DNA of 64,000 nucleotides from assembly GCF_001613465.1 (NCBI RefSeq), contig NZ_BDCK01000029.1, positions 51,526-115,525 of the forward strand. Reading direction: 5' to 3'. This DNA is from Nocardia niwae NBRC 108934 = DSM 45340. Its GTDB lineage: Bacteria > Actinomycetota > Actinomycetes > Mycobacteriales > Mycobacteriaceae. A program made the translations under genes and the position numbers. Shown here one piece after another: positions 8,802 through 15,953 of the stretch; within the stretch, counting starts at the first letter, position 1; the number at the start of each line of letters is the position of its first letter. The notes beneath the pieces were generated by a model that did not search any database, was not told where the DNA came from, and worked only from the letters and a program-made list of their open reading frames with translations.

Positions 8802-10697
8802 ATGAACACCTGGCTTTCGCGTGTCACGGACACGCTGACCCGCATCCCCGGCTGTTCGTCGGATCAGCGCGCGTTTTTCGCCGAGGCGCTGACCGAGCCG
8901 GGACGCTACCTGCTCATTCACCGGGATCCGGTGCCCGCCGACCACGCTCACGCGCTGCTGGTCTGCGGCACCGGGCTTTTCGCGTTGCGCTTCGCCGAGC
9001 ACGTGCCCGCCGAACTCGACGGCATCCGCCGCCATGTCGAGGCGCGGTTCGGCAGATTGCAGTTCGGCCGGGAGAAGGTCGTCGCCCACGACGCGCAGAT
9101 CGTCCTGCTCGTTCCCGGCGAGATCGGACTGCGCGGCGACGGCCGGTTCGCCGTCGCCGGGCCCGGCGAGCTCGATCGGGTGATCCGCGCGCGGCACCGG
9201 CAGCTGAAGCCCACCCGGGCCCAGGCCATCGCGAACACCGTCGCGCACCAGTCGGCCCGGGAGTACGAGCTGCTGGAGATCGAGGAAACGACGCAGGACG
9301 CAGCGGATCTCGCCCTGCTCGATCGGTCGGAAGTCCTGACGCCGCAGCGCGACGCGGCGCTGGCGAGGCCGTTCCAGCACTGGATGACCTTCCTGGATCC
9401 CGAACAGGAACTCCTGGTCTCCCGCGCGTACACCGGCCCCGCCCGGCTGGCAGGCCCGGCGGGCACCGGGAAGACCGTCGTGGCGCTGCACCGGATGGCC
9501 GGACAGGCCAAACGATCCACCGGTCGTCAGCTGTACACGACATTCGTCAAGACGCTCGCGAACTGCCAGGAGACCTATTTCCGGCAGCTGGCGCCGGGAA
9601 CCGAGGGACGCGTCCAGTTCGCCGGCCTGCATTCCTGGGCACTGGATTTCCTGGCCCAGCGGATCGCGGCCCCGAAACTCGACCCGCGGGGCGCCGACCG
9701 CGTGTTCGAACGGGTCTGGGCCCGCGCGCGAGCCGACTTCGAGGACATCGAGCCGCACGGAAGTTACTGGCGGGAGGAGATCGACCGGGTCATCAAGGGC
9801 CGGGAGATCGATGATCTCGACGTCTATCAGCGCACGGAACGACACGGGCGCAACGGCGTTCGCCTCGACGACGACCGGCGCGCCGATGTGTGGCACAAGC
9901 TGTACGTTCCGTACGTGCGCGCGATGCGCGAGCGGGGCATCTCCGATTACAGCGACGTCATCGCCATCGCGCTGGCCGAGATCCGCAACGAACCGCTCCC
10001 CGAGCCCTATGACGCGGTGATCGTCGACGAGGTGCAGGACATCACGCTGGCGGGGCTGCGGCTGGCCCATGCCATCGCGGGCGGCAACGGATCGAGTCCG
10101 CTGCTGCTGCTCGGTGACGGCCAGCAGCAGGTGTACGCCGGGGGCTGGCGCATGGCCGACGCGGGCATCGATCTGCGTGGCCGCGGCGAGGTCCTGCGGG
10201 TCAACTACCGCAACCGCCGCCGCGTCTGGGAGAACGCCGCCGGGATCGATGCGGTGAACGAACTCGGCGATTTCGACGACGCGCCGGGCGTGCTGTTGCG
10301 CGATGCCGACGTCACCCTGCCCGACGGCGTGGTGCGGATCTGGCGCGGACCGGACCACTACCTGGAAGCGGCGCTGGTCGAGGGCATCCGCGAATGCGGG
10401 AAGCCGTTGTCCGACATCGCCGTACTCACCCGGACCCGGCAGGAGGCGAGCCGGCTCGCCGGAGCGCTCGACGCCGTCCGCATCGCGACGCTGCCCTTGG
10501 AGGACTACGACGGCACGCCGCACGCGGCGGTCAAGGTCGGCACGGTGCACCGCGCCAAGGGACTCGATTTCGCGGCTGTCTTCCATCCGACCTGGTCCGC
10601 CGGCCCCCGATCACGCACCGGCGCTGACCGGGAGCGAGCCGAACTCGCCGACCGGCAGAAACTCGTCGCGATCACGAGGGCGCGGGACTACGCGTGA
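8802..10697 (+). CDS. UvrD-like superfamily 1 helicase, C-terminus probably truncated
   Basis: 631 residues from ATG 8802, preceded by an AGGGGG ribosome site. The first ~215 residues are an uncharacterised domain that may be a degenerate nuclease-like module. The Walker A motif GPAGTGKT lies near residue 222, Walker B as VIVDEVQD near 409, motif III as LLLGDGQQQ, motif V as VGTVHRAKGLDF near 578 and motif VI as LVAITRARDYA at the very end. Related helicases usually continue with a Trp/Val-rich strand; here TGA follows immediately, and the same frame would continue IGVRDDRPD. Role in DNA repair or defence is unknown. Confidence 0.85.
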   Translation: MNTWLSRVTDTLTRIPGCSSDQRAFFAEALTEPGRYLLIHRDPVPADHAHALLVCGTGLFALRFAEHVPAELDGIRRHVEARFGRLQFGREKVVAHDAQIVLLVPGEIGLRGDGRFAVAGPGELDRVIRARHRQLKPTRAQAIANTVAHQSAREYELLEIEETTQDAADLALLDRSEVLTPQRDAALARPFQHWMTFLDPEQELLVSRAYTGPARLAGPAGTGKTVVALHRMAGQAKRSTGRQLYTTFVKTLANCQETYFRQLAPGTEGRVQFAGLHSWALDFLAQRIAAPKLDPRGADRVFERVWARARADFEDIEPHGSYWREEIDRVIKGREIDDLDVYQRTERHGRNGVRLDDDRRADVWHKLYVPYVRAMRERGISDYSDVIAIALAEIRNEPLPEPYDAVIVDEVQDITLAGLRLAHAIAGGNGSSPLLLLGDGQQQVYAGGWRMADAGIDLRGRGEVLRVNYRNRRRVWENAAGIDAVNELGDFDDAPGVLLRDADVTLPDGVVRIWRGPDHYLEAALVEGIRECGKPLSDIAVLTRTRQEASRLAGALDAVRIATLPLEDYDGTPHAAVKVGTVHRAKGLDFAAVFHPTWSAGPRSRTGADRERAELADRQKLVAITRARDYA

Positions 10698-10967
10698 ATC
10701 GGCGTCCGCGACGACCGCCCTGACATCCAGCGGCGCTCCTAGCGGACCTGCGGCCGAGGCCGGCGCGCTCCCGGGCTCGGGCAGCGGAACAGGCGAGCCG
10801 ACGGAATTCGCGGTGAACCGTTCCGTCACCCCCGCCGGACCGGAAGCGCGGCGGCAGATCGCGCGGATCGCGCCGGAGCGCGTGTACGTCTTCCCGCCCG
10901 CTTGAATCGTCACTGGGAAGGCGCGATTCGGCCGCTAGACTCTCCGATCGACTGGGAAGGGGGCCGC

Positions 10968-11342
10968 ATGGACGCGGTTATCAAGGAGGTCGCCGAGGAG
11001 GGCAAGCGGCTGATCGACCGGGCCTGGCTCGGCGAACTCAGCCGCGACCAAGCGGTGCACATGTTCGTCCAGGTCGGCGACGGCATGGTGCGCTACGAGA
11101 CGGCGCTGACCATCATCGACGACGGTGTGCAACGACTGTCCGCCAACGCCAGGCGGCTGCGGATTCTGCGCTGGTGCGCGGCGCTGGAGGTTCCGGTGTT
11201 CGGCGCGTTCGCCGTGCTGGCGGTGCTGGTCGGGGATTTCACCACCGCCGGGCTTTCGGTGCTGTTCCTGCTGGTCCTGCAGGTCATCCACCGCACGATG
11301 CTTCCGCATCCGCCGGCCGTTCCCCGGCCACCCCATTCCTAG
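10968..11342 (+). CDS. Small membrane protein, unknown function
   Basis: 124 residues from ATG 10968, with AAGGGGG just upstream. The first ~65 residues are a charged helix (VIKEVAEEGKRLIDRAWLGE), then come two membrane segments (about residues 74-92 and 95-110) with almost no loop between them, and a short Pro/His tail. This hairpin-anchor layout does not point to a function. Codon use is like the neighbours. A TAGACT element at 10936 could be its -10 box. Confidence 0.7.
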   Translation: MDAVIKEVAEEGKRLIDRAWLGELSRDQAVHMFVQVGDGMVRYETALTIIDDGVQRLSANARRLRILRWCAALEVPVFGAFAVLAVLVGDFTTAGLSVLFLLVLQVIHRTMLPHPPAVPRPPHS

Positions 11343-11386
11343 GCGAGCCGGCCCTCGCGGATCCAGCCCCCGGACCGTGGGGTGGT

Positions 11387-11392
11387 TAGGGT
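11387..11392 (+). promoter_or_regulatory. Leaderless -10 box of VIT1-type gene
   Basis: TAGGGT lies 7 bases before the ATG at 11400. The same TAnnnT-N6/7-start layout recurs at many genes in the window. No good -35 is visible. Confidence 0.5.
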
Positions 11393-11399
11393 GCGTTCT

Positions 11400-12128
11400 A
11401 TGGCTCGCACGACCGACGCCTCCGGCGCACATCCGCACGAACCCCACGGCAACGGCTTCGCGTCCAAGCTCAACTGGCTGCGCGCCGGGGTGCTCGGGGC
11501 GAACGACGGCATCGTGTCAACGGCGGGGCTGGTCGTCGGCGTGGCGGCGGCGACCACCGACACACAGGCGTTGTTCACCGCGGGCATCGCGGGTCTTTCC
11601 GCCGGGGCGATCTCGATGGCGGTGGGCGAATACGTCTCGGTCAGCACTCAGCGCGATTCGGAGCGGGCCCTCTTGGCGAAGGAACGCACGGAACTGCGCG
11701 ACGAGCCGGACTACGAGCTGGCCGAACTCACGGCGATCTACCAGGCCAAGGGGTTGACGCCGGATACGGCGCGCAAGGTGGCCGAAGAACTCACCGCGCA
11801 CGACGCGTTCACCGCGCACGCGGAGGCCGAACTGGGCCTGAATCCCGCGGAGCTGACCAATCCCTGGCAGGCGGCGTTGTCCTCGGCGGTGGCCTTCACG
11901 CTAGGCGCGCTGCTGCCGTTGCTGGCCATCCTGCTCCCGCCGGTCACCGCGCGCATCCCGGTGACGTTCGCCGCCGTGCTGGCGGCCCTCGCGCTCACCG
12001 GGTCGGTCAGCGCCCGGTTGGGCGGCAGCCCTCGGGGCCGGGCGGTGGTACGGGTGGTGCTCGGCGGCGCGCTGGCCATGGCCGTCACCTACGGCATCGG
12101 CCAGCTCACCGACGTGGCCGGAATCTGA
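11400..12128 (+). CDS. VIT1/CCC1-family iron/manganese transporter
   Basis: 242 residues. GANDGIVSTAGLVVGVAAA near residue 31 is the signature first membrane helix of the vacuolar iron transporter family, and AGAISMAVGEYVSVSTQRD the second. A charged cytoplasmic helical hairpin follows (about 85-150), then three more membrane helices. Members export Fe2+ or Mn2+ by proton exchange. ATG 11400 is chosen over an upstream GTG at 11382 because of the leaderless -10 box. It ends against the stress operon on the other strand with a shared terminator. Confidence 0.93.
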   Translation: MARTTDASGAHPHEPHGNGFASKLNWLRAGVLGANDGIVSTAGLVVGVAAATTDTQALFTAGIAGLSAGAISMAVGEYVSVSTQRDSERALLAKERTELRDEPDYELAELTAIYQAKGLTPDTARKVAEELTAHDAFTAHAEAELGLNPAELTNPWQAALSSAVAFTLGALLPLLAILLPPVTARIPVTFAAVLAALALTGSVSARLGGSPRGRAVVRVVLGGALAMAVTYGIGQLTDVAGI

Positions 12129-12163
12129 CCCGCGGGCGGCGGGTCCGTCTCGGAACACGACGA

Positions 12164-12196
12164 TGCCGGGCGGAGGCCATCGGCCTTCGCCCGGCA
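12164..12196. terminator. Bidirectional 15-bp hairpin
   Basis: Arms 12164-12178 and 12182-12196 pair throughout with one G-U wobble around a 3-base loop. It sits between the converging VIT1-type and CsbD genes and can stop both. A smaller 7-bp hairpin overlaps the VIT1-type stop at 12127-12145. Confidence 0.85.
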
Positions 12197-12215
12197 CCGG
12201 TCGTTCGGTGCGCGG

Positions 12216-12389
12216 TCAGCGCTTGAACGCGTCCCGCAGTTTGTCCGCGGCGCGCTTGACGTTGCCGAGGGTCTGGTCACGCCGCCCCTCGGCCTCCAGC
12301 CGGGAGTTGCCCGTCGCTTTGCCGAGGAATTTCTTCATGCTGCCCCTGGTCGCTTGCACTTGGTGCGTGAGGCGATCTTCGAACTTCAT
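12216..12389 (-). CDS. CsbD-like general stress protein
   Basis: 57 residues starting MKFEDRLTHQ, with the family core GKATGNSRLEAEGRRDQTLGN and the ending KLRDAFKR. CsbD proteins are small, soluble, highly charged helical proteins of unknown molecular role that are induced by general stress under SigB-type sigma factors. It is the last gene of a three-gene operon, 9 bases after the DUF6131 gene, and the SigF/SigB-like promoter at 13055-13079 upstream of the operon agrees with stress control. Confidence 0.9.
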   Translation of the reverse strand: MKFEDRLTHQVQATRGSMKKFLGKATGNSRLEAEGRRDQTLGNVKRAADKLRDAFKR

Positions 12390-12398
12390 GAGCAATCC

Positions 12399-12554
12399 CT
12401 AGTAATACCAGCGGCGGCCACCCACCGGACGGCCCACCGAACCGGCCACCAGCAGCACGAGCCCGATGATCAGCACGATGATGCCCGCAGTGGTGAGCAG
12501 CGGAATCGAGAGCAGCCAGCCCAGGACCAAGAGGATGAGGCCGAGAATGATCAT
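12399..12554 (-). CDS. DUF6131-like tiny hydrophobic membrane protein
   Basis: 51 residues starting MIILGLILLVLGWLLSI, with a ribosome site AAGGA 7 bases upstream. Two membrane helices (about 1-19 and 23-41) end in a short GRPVGGRRWYY tail, the pattern of DUF6131, a family abundant in Mycobacteriales and often stress-linked. It lies between the CsbD gene and a larger membrane protein gene in the same operon. Function is unknown; such proteins are proposed to modulate membrane properties. Confidence 0.85.
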   Translation of the reverse strand: MIILGLILLVLGWLLSIPLLTTAGIIVLIIGLVLLVAGSVGRPVGGRRWYY

Positions 12555-12577
12555 TGTCGTATTCCTTTTCTTCTCAA

Positions 12578-13015
12578 CTATTTCGCGGTCACGGGTTTCG
12601 AAGTCGACACTGTCGCGCCGCGATCGGTCCGAGCAGTACCCGAACCGGGTGCGCGCAGCCACCGCCGCCAGGCCGGCTCCTGGGGAGCCCGCGCCGCCGG
12701 TGCGGAGGTGTCTGCCGCCAGATCACGCCGTACCGCCGCCATCTCGCGACGGGACTGCGCGAGTTCACGACGCGCTACCATGCCGCGGCGGGTGACCCGC
12801 CAAGCGCCGGACAGCACAAGGGCTAGTCCGAACGTCCCGATCGCACCGAGTACGACGCCGTAACCGAACAGCGCTCCGGTGGAACCGTGGAAGTGATAGT
12901 CGAATACCGAGAAATCGCTCGTCAGTTGCTGAGCGGGGCCGGTGTTGCCCACTACGGCGGCAACTCCGATAATCACGGCCGCGATCAAGGCGACGAGCCC
13001 GATGATGATGATCAT
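12578..13015 (-). CDS. Two-helix membrane protein heading the stress operon
   Basis: 145 residues: a membrane helix at 1-22 (MIIIIGLVALIAAVIIGVAA), an outside loop of ~25 residues containing SVFDYHFHGSTG, a second helix at about 48-70, then a basic cytoplasmic tail (RRELAQSRREMAAVRRDL) likely to be a short coiled coil, and a Pro/Ala-rich end. It precedes DUF6131 and csbD, with a 23-base gap. No family name is certain; the layout resembles LapA-like proteins seen in mycobacterial stress operons. Confidence 0.82.
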   Translation of the reverse strand: MIIIIGLVALIAAVIIGVAAVVGNTGPAQQLTSDFSVFDYHFHGSTGALFGYGVVLGAIGTFGLALVLSGAWRVTRRGMVARRELAQSRREMAAVRRDLAADTSAPAARAPQEPAWRRWLRAPGSGTARTDRGATVSTSKPVTAK

Positions 13016-13054
13016 GGCAATCCCTGTTGCGTCGAGTCGTTTGACAACTCCGCT

Positions 13055-13079
13055 ATTCCCGGCGTCCCGGCGATCAAAC
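13055..13079 (-). promoter_or_regulatory. SigF/SigB-type stress promoter
   Basis: On the minus strand GTTT (13079-13076) is followed by exactly 15 bases and GGGAAT (13060-13055). The consensus for mycobacterial SigF and related stress sigma factors is GTTT-N15..17-GGGTAT. It lies 40 bases upstream of the first gene of the CsbD operon, so both position and gene content fit. Confidence 0.65.
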
Positions 13080-13117
13080 GGGACAAAAAGGAAAGTTTGA
13101 GTGGACCGAATCCGTCA

Positions 13118-13130
13118 ATGCGATTCGCAT
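13118..13130. promoter_or_regulatory. Palindrome over the start codon of the HMA-like gene
   Basis: ATGCGA-T-TCGCAT is a perfect 6-bp inverted repeat whose right half contains the first two bases of the ATG at 13129. It could be an operator or could block ribosome access; a chance match is possible at this length. Confidence 0.35.
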
Positions 13131-13323
13131 GACGTACACAGTTACCTTGCACAACGTGACCCGGGAGTCCGCGTCGGCCGTCGAATCGGCGCTGCGCGGC
13201 GTGAACGGCATCGACTCCGTCGACATCGACGTGGCCTCCGAACGCGCGGTCGTGAACTCGACGACGCTGACCTACGGCGAGGTCCTCGACGCGATCCGGC
13301 AAACCGGAGCCGCCGCCTCCTGA
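13129..13323 (+). CDS. Heavy-metal-associated (HMA) fold protein lacking the CxxC site
   Basis: 64 residues with the ferredoxin-like pattern of copper chaperones: strand TYTVTLHNV, helix SASAVESALRGVNG, strand IDSVDIDVASERAVV, helix YGEVLDAIRQTGA. In CopZ-like proteins the first loop is MTCxxC; here the matching loop reads VTRESA with no cysteine, so the usual Cu(I) ligands are missing. It may bind no metal or act as a protein-protein module. It stands alone, is divergent from the stress operon and is followed by its own terminator. Confidence 0.8.
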   Translation: MTYTVTLHNVTRESASAVESALRGVNGIDSVDIDVASERAVVNSTTLTYGEVLDAIRQTGAAAS

Positions 13324-13336
13324 TCGGCCCGGCACA

Positions 13337-13365
13337 CGGCCCTCGCGCACAATGCGCGAAGGCCG
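13337..13365 (+). terminator. Hairpin after the HMA-like gene
   Basis: CGGCC-c-TCGCGC (13337-13348) pairs with GCGCGA-a-GGCCG (13354-13365), 11 pairs with one mismatch and a 5-base loop, 13 bases after the stop. Confidence 0.7.
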
Positions 13366-13443
13366 GAGAACCGCACGGGAGCCCGTCGCCGACGGCCGAC
13401 CAGCCATCCGCCACCGAGCGGCGCCGTGCGCGATGATGACCGG

Positions 13444-14613
13444 GTGACGGATGTGTTCGACGCCCGCTTCGCCCGAGATCCGTGGCCAACACTCCAGCGG
13501 CTGCGTACCGCGGGGGACGGCGTCCACCGCGTCCGGACACCGGACGGCCCGCCGGCCTGGCTGGTGACGCGATACCACGACGTGCGAGCCGGTCTACTGG
13601 ACCAGCGGTTGTCCACCCGGGCCCGGCACGCGAAAGGCGACGACTACCGGGGTTTCCCGGTGCCGCCGCCACTGGACGCGATGCTCGAGGCCGCTGCGGC
13701 CGACCATGCGCGGCTGCGCGGCATGGTGACCTCCGAGTTGTCTCCGCGCCGGCTGGCCGAGTGGACGGAACTCGCTCCCGGACTGGTGAATTCGCTGCTG
13801 CGCGAGCACGGCCCCGGCGAAACGGTCGATCTGGTCGAGCGACTGGCGGTGCCTCTTCCCGCCTCCGTGCTGAGCGAACTACTCGGCCTGGACGGAGCCG
13901 CCGCGGAAGACCTTCGCAGGTGGGCGGATTCGACTCTGCTGCCGTCGGCGTCGCCACCGCGCGCCCGCGACACCCTGGCCACCATGCTCGCGATCATCAC
14001 CGACGCCACCACGCACGCCCAGCGGCCCGGCACGGCGCTCGCACGCTGGGCCGAGGCGCACGCGGACTCCGGGTCGCCGACCGCCGATGAGCTGGCTGGG
14101 CTGCTGTTCTACCTGCTGTTCGTCTGGTACGAAGTGCTCGCCGACCTGATCGCGGGCGCGCTGCTCACCTTGCTCGGCCGTCCGGACCAGCGGCGAGGGT
14201 GGCACGCGCGGACCGACAAGCGGACCGCCGTGGACGAGTTGCTGCGATATCTGTCGCCGCAGGTGCTGGCCGGGCCGCGCTTCGCGACCACCGACCTCAC
14301 GCTCGGCGACTCGACGATTCCCGCGGGGCAGACGGTGCTGCTGTGCCTGGCCTCGGCCAATCATGATCCCGAAATCTTCCACCGGCCCGGCGAACTCGAC
14401 CTCACGCGCGACCCCGGCGCTCAGCTCGCGCTCGGCCACGGCATGCACGCGTGTCTGGGCAACGCGCTGGTACGCACCGTCACCGCGGCCGCCGTCGATC
14501 ACGTCCTCACCCGGTGGCCGGATTCGGCGCTCGCGGTGGACGAGCGAGAGATCGTGTGGCGCTCCGGCTTCCGCCATCGGGTACCGCTCACGCTGCCGGT
14601 GGAACTCCGATGA
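13444..14613 (+). CDS. Cytochrome P450 with atypical I-helix
   Basis: 389 residues. The haem-binding loop reads LALGHGMHACLGNAL with the Cys ligand near residue 337 (the usual Phe at its start is Leu), and the K-helix ExxR motif is DELLRYLSP near 264. At the I-helix, where P450s normally show AGxET, the segment is LLFYLLFVWYEVLAD, so the conserved oxygen-activating Thr is absent. Length and the N-terminal pattern (FDARFARDPWPTLQRLR) are those of soluble bacterial P450s. Start GTG 13444 is preferred; GTG 13426 is possible. No ferredoxin gene is adjacent. Confidence 0.9.
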   Translation: MTDVFDARFARDPWPTLQRLRTAGDGVHRVRTPDGPPAWLVTRYHDVRAGLLDQRLSTRARHAKGDDYRGFPVPPPLDAMLEAAAADHARLRGMVTSELSPRRLAEWTELAPGLVNSLLREHGPGETVDLVERLAVPLPASVLSELLGLDGAAAEDLRRWADSTLLPSASPPRARDTLATMLAIITDATTHAQRPGTALARWAEAHADSGSPTADELAGLLFYLLFVWYEVLADLIAGALLTLLGRPDQRRGWHARTDKRTAVDELLRYLSPQVLAGPRFATTDLTLGDSTIPAGQTVLLCLASANHDPEIFHRPGELDLTRDPGAQLALGHGMHACLGNALVRTVTAAAVDHVLTRWPDSALAVDEREIVWRSGFRHRVPLTLPVELR

Positions 14614-14615
14614 GA

Positions 14616-14641
14616 TGGGGCGAGCGACGATGATCGCCCCA
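14616..14641 (+). terminator. Hairpin after the P450 gene
   Basis: TGGGGCGA (14616-14623) and TCGCCCCA (14634-14641) pair perfectly over a 10-base loop, directly after the P450 stop codon. Confidence 0.65.
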
Positions 14642-14777
14642 CCTGCTGCCGCTGTCGGGCGCCGGGCCTCTCGCGGTCACCCACCCCTTCGGGGCGACCA
14701 CACCGGCATACACTGGCGGAGCACGGACGAGTATGATCTACGCCACATGCCCTGTCAACCACAGGAGACACGCTGAC

Positions 14778-15221
14778 ATGGGGGAGGACTTACACCCGTT
14801 CACCCGAGCGCTCAACACGCTCATCAACGGCATGCATCCGCCTGCGGGCAAAAACGGTCGGCCGCAGGAGATCACACACCGAGCGCTGGCCGAGGACATC
14901 CACCGCACCACCGGGGCGCGCCTGTCCGCCAACTACCTCTGGAAACTGCGCACCGGCCAGGCCGTGAACCCGTCCTACGAGACGCTGGAACTGTTCCGCG
15001 GTTACTTCGGGCTCGACAGCCTGGACCCGTTCACCGACCCGCAGCTGGCCTCGGCGCGCGGCAGCGAGCTGGCATTGATCGACGCGCTCAAGGGGAATGC
15101 CGAACACGAGGTGCTGGAGCTCGTGCTGCGCGACGGGCTGCGACAGGGTACGGTCCGCGCCGAGTCGGTGCTGGCGATGCTGGATGTCCTGCGTCGCATC
15201 GAGAACGAGCAACGCGAGTGA
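14778..15221 (+). CDS. XRE-family transcriptional regulator, EspR-like layout
   Basis: 147 residues. The helix-turn-helix occupies roughly residues 8-80 and contains LSANYLWKLRTGQAVNPSYETLE, matching the APYLSQLRSGNRTNPS region of EspR-type regulators. The C-terminal half (LALIDALKGNAEHEVLELVLRDGL) is helical and probably dimerises. ATG 14778 has AGGAGA upstream; a TATGAT at 14732 may be the -10. Regulators of this kind in mycobacteria and Nocardia often precede a MAB_1171c-type membrane gene, and a broken one follows here. Confidence 0.87.
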   Translation: MGEDLHPFTRALNTLINGMHPPAGKNGRPQEITHRALAEDIHRTTGARLSANYLWKLRTGQAVNPSYETLELFRGYFGLDSLDPFTDPQLASARGSELALIDALKGNAEHEVLELVLRDGLRQGTVRAESVLAMLDVLRRIENEQRE

Positions 15222-15224
15222 GCC

Positions 15225-15395
15225 ATGCGGATCCGCTACGCCCAGCCGCAGGAGCACGAGGCCGAACACCTCGCGAATATGCCGACGGCTCAGCACATCA
15301 CGCGGTGGACCGCACCAGAGGAATGGGTCCTCCCCGATTCCGCGCCGGTCAGCGCCCGCCGGTTGCTGGACGCGCTGGGGCCGGGGCAGGGCTAG
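15225..15395 (+). CDS. Small hypothetical protein between regulator and broken transporter gene
   Basis: 56 residues (MRIRYAQPQEHEAEHLANMP ... LLDALGPGQG), starting 3 bases after the regulator stop and ending 3 bases before the next ATG, so the three frames are packed as an operon. No membrane segment or known motif. The tight spacing is the main reason to call it real. Confidence 0.6.
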   Translation: MRIRYAQPQEHEAEHLANMPTAQHITRWTAPEEWVLPDSAPVSARRLLDALGPGQG

Positions 15396-15398
15396 CGG

Positions 15399-15950
15399 AT
15401 GTGGTTCGCGCTGGTCTACGGCGGCGTGGGCGTCTTCGCCTTCGGGGCCTTTCTGTGGCGTGTGGTTCTGGCCCTGCGCAACCCGGGCAACCCAGCACGC
15501 TGGGCCGTCGCGTTCGCCGTTCTCGCGGCGGACGTCGGTTTCGAAGCGGCGGTGCCGCGGACCTACACCTCGATCTATGATCTCGTCGGCGTGCCCAATG
15601 CCGCTTCGCTGGTGGTGTACGGCGCCATCGCGGGCGCGGTGCCGGCCCAGGTCGTCTGGGCCGAGGTCATGGTGGCGGCGGAGGAACCCTGCACCGGCAC
15701 GGCGTGGCGCATGCTCGCGCTACCGGGTCGCCACGATCGAGGCCGCGCGCATCGCCGCCGCGCTGCGGGCCCACCGGCTCGGCCTGCCGCCGCCCGGTGA
15801 CGACCGATCCTTCACCGAGCCGGACCAGCCCACGCCGGCCGCCGAACTGGCGTGGTTGGTCGAGGTCGCGATCCAGCTCGACACCTCGCCACTGGTCCCG
15901 GCGACGCCGGCCGCGCTGGAGTCCCCCGGGCCATCACGCGGCGGGGCGCC
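15399..15950 (+). pseudogene. Remnant of a MAB_1171c-type (DUF6545) membrane protein gene with internal deletion and frameshift
   Basis: The first ~92 codons from ATG 15399 encode membrane helices (FALVYGGVGVFAFGAFLWRV, WAVAFAVLAADVGFEAAV, AASLVVYGAIAGAVPAQVVW) as at the start of MAB_1171c-type proteins, which run to ~400 residues. From about 15715 a different frame encodes RVATIEAARIAAALRAHRLG and AELAWLVEVAIQLDTSPLV, which looks like the end of the DUF6545 domain. The middle ~200 residues are missing and the two parts are out of frame, so an internal deletion near 15680-15720 is inferred. The 3' end runs into the opposite-strand DUF418 gene without its own stop. Confidence 0.7.
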
Positions 15951-15953
15951 GAC

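Noticed and set aside
5993..8845. Minus-strand open frame of 950 codons
   Set aside because: Shadow of the monooxygenase and the AraC-type gene; Arg/Gly-rich composition typical of off-frame reading in high-GC DNA.
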